Of a stretch of DNA of 64,000 nt, positions 60,241 to 64,000 are shown piece by piece. The notes beneath the pieces are model-generated. The model did no database searches and had not been told where the DNA came from. It saw nothing but the letters and a program-made list of their open reading frames with translations. This stretch comes from Aldrovandia affinis (taxonomy: Eukaryota > Chordata > Actinopteri > Notacanthiformes > Halosauridae), in the NCBI GenBank assembly GCA_029706075.1, contig JAINUG010000213.1:508616-572615 (forward strand). Direction: 5' to 3'. The translations under genes were made by a program, and so were the position numbers. Each line of letters begins with the position of its first letter. Positions within the stretch are counted from its first letter, which is position 1.

Positions 60241-63204
60241 CATTTGATGACCAGGATGACAAGCAGGATGATGCCAAGCAGGATGATAACTGAAGGGAAA
60301 AACACTTAGTGAATGCATTAGACTTCTTATGAGCACACAAGACTGACTGTGCATACCAAAGGACAAACAGGTAACTGCTGTCTTGTAAAGCAGGTGCTTC
60401 CACACAGCTGTGGTTCCTGATTTATTTAAGCAATTAACATCCCACCATGCTTAGGGTCTTGTATAAAAATGCTGGGCAGGCCCAGTTGCCCAGTATTTTG
60501 GGTAGCATGGCTAGAAAGATCTCAGTGACTTTGAAAGAAGACAATATAACCAGGAACAAGACAATATAAGTGCAGGAGTGATTGTTGGGGCACGTTTGGC
60601 AGGAGCTTAAATGCGATGCCAAATGCCCTATTAAGGCATTTTATGTTGGTTTTTCCTTTATTTTGGCAGTTAACAGTAGCTGAGTGCCTTTGAATAAGAC
60701 TACAACATGGATAACCAAACTACCAGCAGTGAAGGACTACACTTGCCACAGAAAGCAACTTTAATCTCAATCTTTATCTCAGAGCTGAAGAGTTCCTGTT
60801 CCATTCCCAAAAACAAGAATTAACATCCACTCACCTGTTACTCCTATTGCATTCATTTTCACATCTTAGGGAGGAGAAAAAGAGGAGTAGGAAAAAAAGG
60901 TTTGTAAATGTACACAATATGCTTGAAATCAATGCATGTTTGAGAAAGAAATTTGACGTTTTGATGAAACATTGAATTTAACTTACCAGTGTTTTGGGTG
61001 GAATCTGTTGTGTTGGCTAAGACAGAAGAGAAAATAGAGAAATAAAGATATTCAATGACATGTTTATGTGCTCAGGTTCATGTAAGGATACCCACAGCAT
61101 GATGGCTTCAACTTTATAACAATGGTCTATTTACTGTATGCGTTGCATAGTAGATTAGATAAAGGCCTACTGTATGCAATGGGGAAGGATTGCTGGAGGA
61201 ATTGGCTAATATAAATGAATATAATCATTTGTATTCAATGTCAGTGGTGATGGAATAACTTGAACACATGGGAACAGGTTATAAAATCAACATGTTTAGT
61301 AAACTGTCATTTATATGAAAAAAGACCCTTACCTCCACCATCTCTTTTATCCATCGATGTGTTATTCTTCAGTGCAGGACACACTATGAATAATTATTCA
61401 TAGTTATTAATGAAGTTCAAATTTTATAATTAAAAACCCAAAGTGGACTGCAGATTTGTGCATTTGTGTGTGCGATACAGAGTATGACATAACAAAAATG
61501 TTTGTCTTTAAACTAAATACAGCTATGAGCAAAAGAGCCACGGTGTTAAATAGTGTAAACATGGGGCTTCCCGCGTGTTCTAGTGGTAGGAGTGCTCAAC
61601 GTTAGCCACAGCGACCGGGGTTCGATTCCACCGGTCACGCCAGTTTTGGCTCTGGCCGGGAGTGCCACTAGGGAGCGGCAATTGGCTGTCCGCCCCTGGG
61701 GGGAGGGATAAAAAGCAGAAGGAAAGACTCACTACATATATGAGTGGTCGTGCATCGGTGACAGGCTTTGGCATAGGCGGGCACTGGCTCGAAGGAGGCA
61801 GTGCAGTGCTCGCTACTGTTAGAGTTCTCACACGAGGGAGGGATAATTGGCACGAAAAAAAGAGGGAATTGGATACTAAAAGATGGGTGGGGAAAATGCA
61901 GAAAAGCAGTTAAATAGTCTAAACCAGGGGTCGGCAACCTGCGGCTCCGGAGCCGCATGCGGCTCTTTCAGCCTTATGTTGCGGCTCGCGTGCACCCCCC
62001 GTCCGCAAAATAAATGAACTGTTCGCAAAAACCGATTCATTTAATCGAAAGAAAATGGTGCGGCTCCCAGTGTTTTCTTTCCGTGGAAACCGGGTCCAAA
62101 TGGCTCTTTGAGTGTTATGGGTTGCCGACCCCTGGTCTAAACAAATAATTGTTTTGATTGTTGCTTTTTTCCCCATCTTATTTTTCTTTTATGTTTAGAT
62201 TTTTTGCAAGCATAAGAAAAGGAAAGAGAAAAATGGCCTACCAAATCATCTCTATCAACTTGCGTTGCGAGAGTGCAGATTTTGTGTGTCCCGTGTGCTC
62301 ATTAAATACAGTTCAGATGCATCATCATGTTTTCAGTCACTGTGAAAGTGCAGGTGTTTGTCCCAGGTCTCTTTTCCTTTGCACACTGACCCAAGCAGGT
62401 TATGTGTTTTGAAGCAGACAGAAGGAGGATTCGACTTACTGTCAAGAGGCAACGGTCCAGAGGATTTGATGGAATGATTTCCCTCAAAGAAGAGCGTTTT
62501 TTCCTCGGTGAGGTACACGTACATCTTGCCGTCTTTTTCACAAACCCAGCGTGGTGACTGCAATGGTGGCAGGGCTGTCCCACAATCAGGGAGGTCTGGG
62601 GAATTCTTCCGTCTCCAAATGTACTCTCCATCGGTGTCTGTCAACACTTTCTGCACGTCTTGCGCGCATCCAGGTTCAGAACAGGACTCGCAGCCACTGA
62701 ATGCTGTATTACAGGAACAAGACAATATAAATGCAGGTTGGTCATTGACACTTTTAAAATAACATGTTTCAATACTCATTTTCTGTGATTCACAACACAA
62801 AAACTGAAATAGAATAATGCGCAACTGATTTTAACTTACCAGTGTTTTGGGTGGAATCTGCTATGTTGGCTAAGACAGAATGTGGAAAGAAGGTGGGAGC
62901 TTGACAGGAAAATAGAGGAAGAAAGATATTCAATGACATGTTTATGTGTTCAGGTTCATGTAAGGTTACCCACAGCATGATGGCTTCAACTTTATAACAA
63001 TGGTCTATTTACTGTATGCGTTGCATAGTAGATTACATGAAGGCCTACTGTATGCAATGGGGAAGGATTGCTGGAGGAATTGGCTAATATAAATGAATAT
63101 AATCATTTTTATTAAATGTCACATTACTCACCTGCAGTCGTCGTTGGTATAATGCAGAATAGCGCTGCAAAAAATGGAAGCACACTGCAGCTGTCCCCCG
63201 TCAT
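60241..63204 (-). CDS. unrecognised type I membrane protein gene, copy B (open)
   Basis: Predicted exons: 63204-63132 (ATG and signal peptide, MTGDSCSVLPFFAALFCII), 62869-62840 (30 bp, ANIADSTQNT), 62703-62440 (264 bp, cysteine-rich ectodomain), 61383-61333 (51 bp, MCPALKNNTSMDKRDGG), 61016-60987 (30 bp, ANTTDSTQNT), 60843-60835 (9 bp, GVT), 60289-60241 (49 bp, transmembrane VIILLGIILLVILVIK). Every boundary has AG/GT signals, and phases agree (1-1, then phase 2 out). The ectodomain has five cysteines within about 60 residues (GCESCSEPGC, LPDCG, WVCEKDG) and no clear Ig, lectin or TNF-receptor signature. The Thr/Ser/Asn-rich 10-residue exons look like a stalk. The cytoplasmic exon(s) were not found before the left edge of the duplication, so the CDS is partial at its 3' end. 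A small immune-type receptor or ligand is a guess from architecture only. Confidence 0.72.
61564..61912 (+). mobile_element. tRNA-derived SINE, copy B counterpart
   Basis: Orthologous in position to 35523-35880: GGCTTCCCGCGTGTTCTAGT head and B box GGGGTTCGATTCC, with a few substitutions. Confidence 0.88.
61925..62134. mobile_element. hAT-type MITE inserted only in copy B
   Basis: 210 bp with inverted repeats CAGGGGTCGGCAACC and GGTTGCCGACCCCTG (perfect over 15 bp) and the 8-bp duplication GTCTAAAC (61917-61924 and 62135-62142). Copy A has the empty site AATAGTCTAAACAAATAATT near 35912. No ORF. Confidence 0.96.
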
Positions 63205-63657
63205 TTTGTTTCCAACCCTGCGTATCCGTCCTGTAAGGGAGAGATAATTGCCATATATCATGTTCGTTTTTGATTATTTTATGTCATTATTGGCAACGCT
63301 CACCATCAAAAATGTTTTCCTACATCCCCAATCCCTCTTAAATCACAAATGTTGAGGAATTTCAAATGTCTTCACGTCAACGTTCACACCACCGACGGGG
63401 CGTCGCAGCCCAACCATAAACATCAGCTTTTGTTGAGACTGGGTCACGGAGGTACAGATTCAGTTCTGTGGTCATTTTTGAGCTCTTTAGCAACTATCCT
63501 GTTAAGTGTCCGTCTGTCCCTTGCAGTGTTATTTGTTGTATACATTATTATTATATGTGAAACAGCGAACTTTTTTCCCTCCACTAGCATCACTAACACA
63601 ATGTAAAATCTAAAACAATTAACAATATAAGCACAGCTCCTATACAAAAAGGAAATG

Positions 63658-63990
63658 ATATTCAATTCCCCGTCTCGCCAAGTGTCGGCTCTGGCCGGGA
63701 GTGCCACCAGGGGGCGGCGATTGGCTGTCCGCCCCAGGGAGGGGGGAGGGGAGCCGACGTGACGTTCGCTGCGTATAGTGGCCCTGTAGTACCGGGTTAC
63801 GGTCGACGGCCTGCGGGTGCCGTCTCGTAAGAGGCGTCACTTCACTTCGTCACTACCGGTCACAGGACTACGGCAGCGAACTCACATTACTAGGGGGGGA
63901 TTGACGTAAAAATAGCGGGTATAATTGGCTACCAAATTGGGAGAAAATGGGAGAAAATCAGAAACAAAGTTTAAAAAAAAAAAAAAAAAA
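63658..63990 (+). mobile_element. 5'-truncated SINE of the 33785 family
   Basis: Starts at the B box (TTCAATTCCCCGTCTCGCCA) without the A-box half and keeps the GC-rich body and an A-rich tail. AAAAAGGAAATG precedes it (63646-63657) and recurs at the window end, a target duplication. Confidence 0.88.
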
Positions 63991-64000
63991 AAAGGAAATG

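Larger units (their letters stand above)
60086..63525. repeat. segmental duplication, copy B
   Basis: Direct repeat of 33639-38404. Colinear through all exons. A 515-bp block present in A is missing at about 63402. The right edge near 63525 lies inside Tc1-like sequence. Confidence 0.95.

Noticed and set aside
62333..62824. Reading copy B ectodomain as a single 163-aa intronless protein
   Set aside because: The frame runs through clear GT and AG splice sites into intron sequence; the flanking exons match in phase.

Overview
The window is ray-finned fish nuclear DNA: AT-rich, intron-scale spacing, one vertebrate developmental gene, and many fish-type tRNA-derived SINEs, L2/CR1 and RTE-like LINEs, Tc1/mariner, hAT and Harbinger transposons and Ty3/Gypsy-like elements. 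Several L2/SINE 3' tails share the stem-loop CTCTGGATAAGAGCGTCTGC, and one ends in TGTAA pentamers. That tail type was described for the eel L2 LINE and its SINEs, so an elopomorph (eel- or tarpon-like) fish is possible, but this is inference.

Left part (1-31121, before a 100-N gap): essentially a gene desert around a single-exon foxg1 paralog on the minus strand (11529-12596, 355 aa, complete forkhead domain). The rest is AT-rich sequence with scattered SINEs, LINE 3' ends, a hAT-type MITE and microsatellites. A CpG-rich flank upstream of foxg1 probably holds its promoter.

Right part (31222-64000): repeat-rich. Its main content is a gene I do not recognise, present twice in direct orientation on the minus strand: copy A exons 34195-37576 and copy B exons 60241-63204. 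Splice signals predict a small single-pass type I membrane protein: signal peptide exon, 30-bp exon, cysteine-rich ectodomain exon, 51-bp exon, a second near-identical 30-bp exon, a 21- or 9-bp micro-exon, then a transmembrane exon. All extracellular exons are phase 1-1. Copy B is open through the transmembrane exon. Copy A has two 1-bp deletions in exon 3 and stops before the membrane segment. The copies differ by three clean insertions, each with a target-site duplication and an empty site in the other copy (a SINE, a BED-type hAT and a small hAT MITE).

Between the two copies lie two Tc1/mariner remnants, an RTE-like reverse transcriptase ORF (42548-44032), Harbinger pieces, a Gypsy integrase split by an L2 LINE (48180-51275), an LTR retroelement with both LTRs (51969-55973) that carries a hAT insertion and has lost its reverse transcriptase, two LINE fragments, and a second partial copy of the LTR element with its flank (58366-59858). 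Paired segments this similar around a scaffold gap could be a true recent segmental duplication or retained haplotypes in the assembly; the sequence alone does not decide this.
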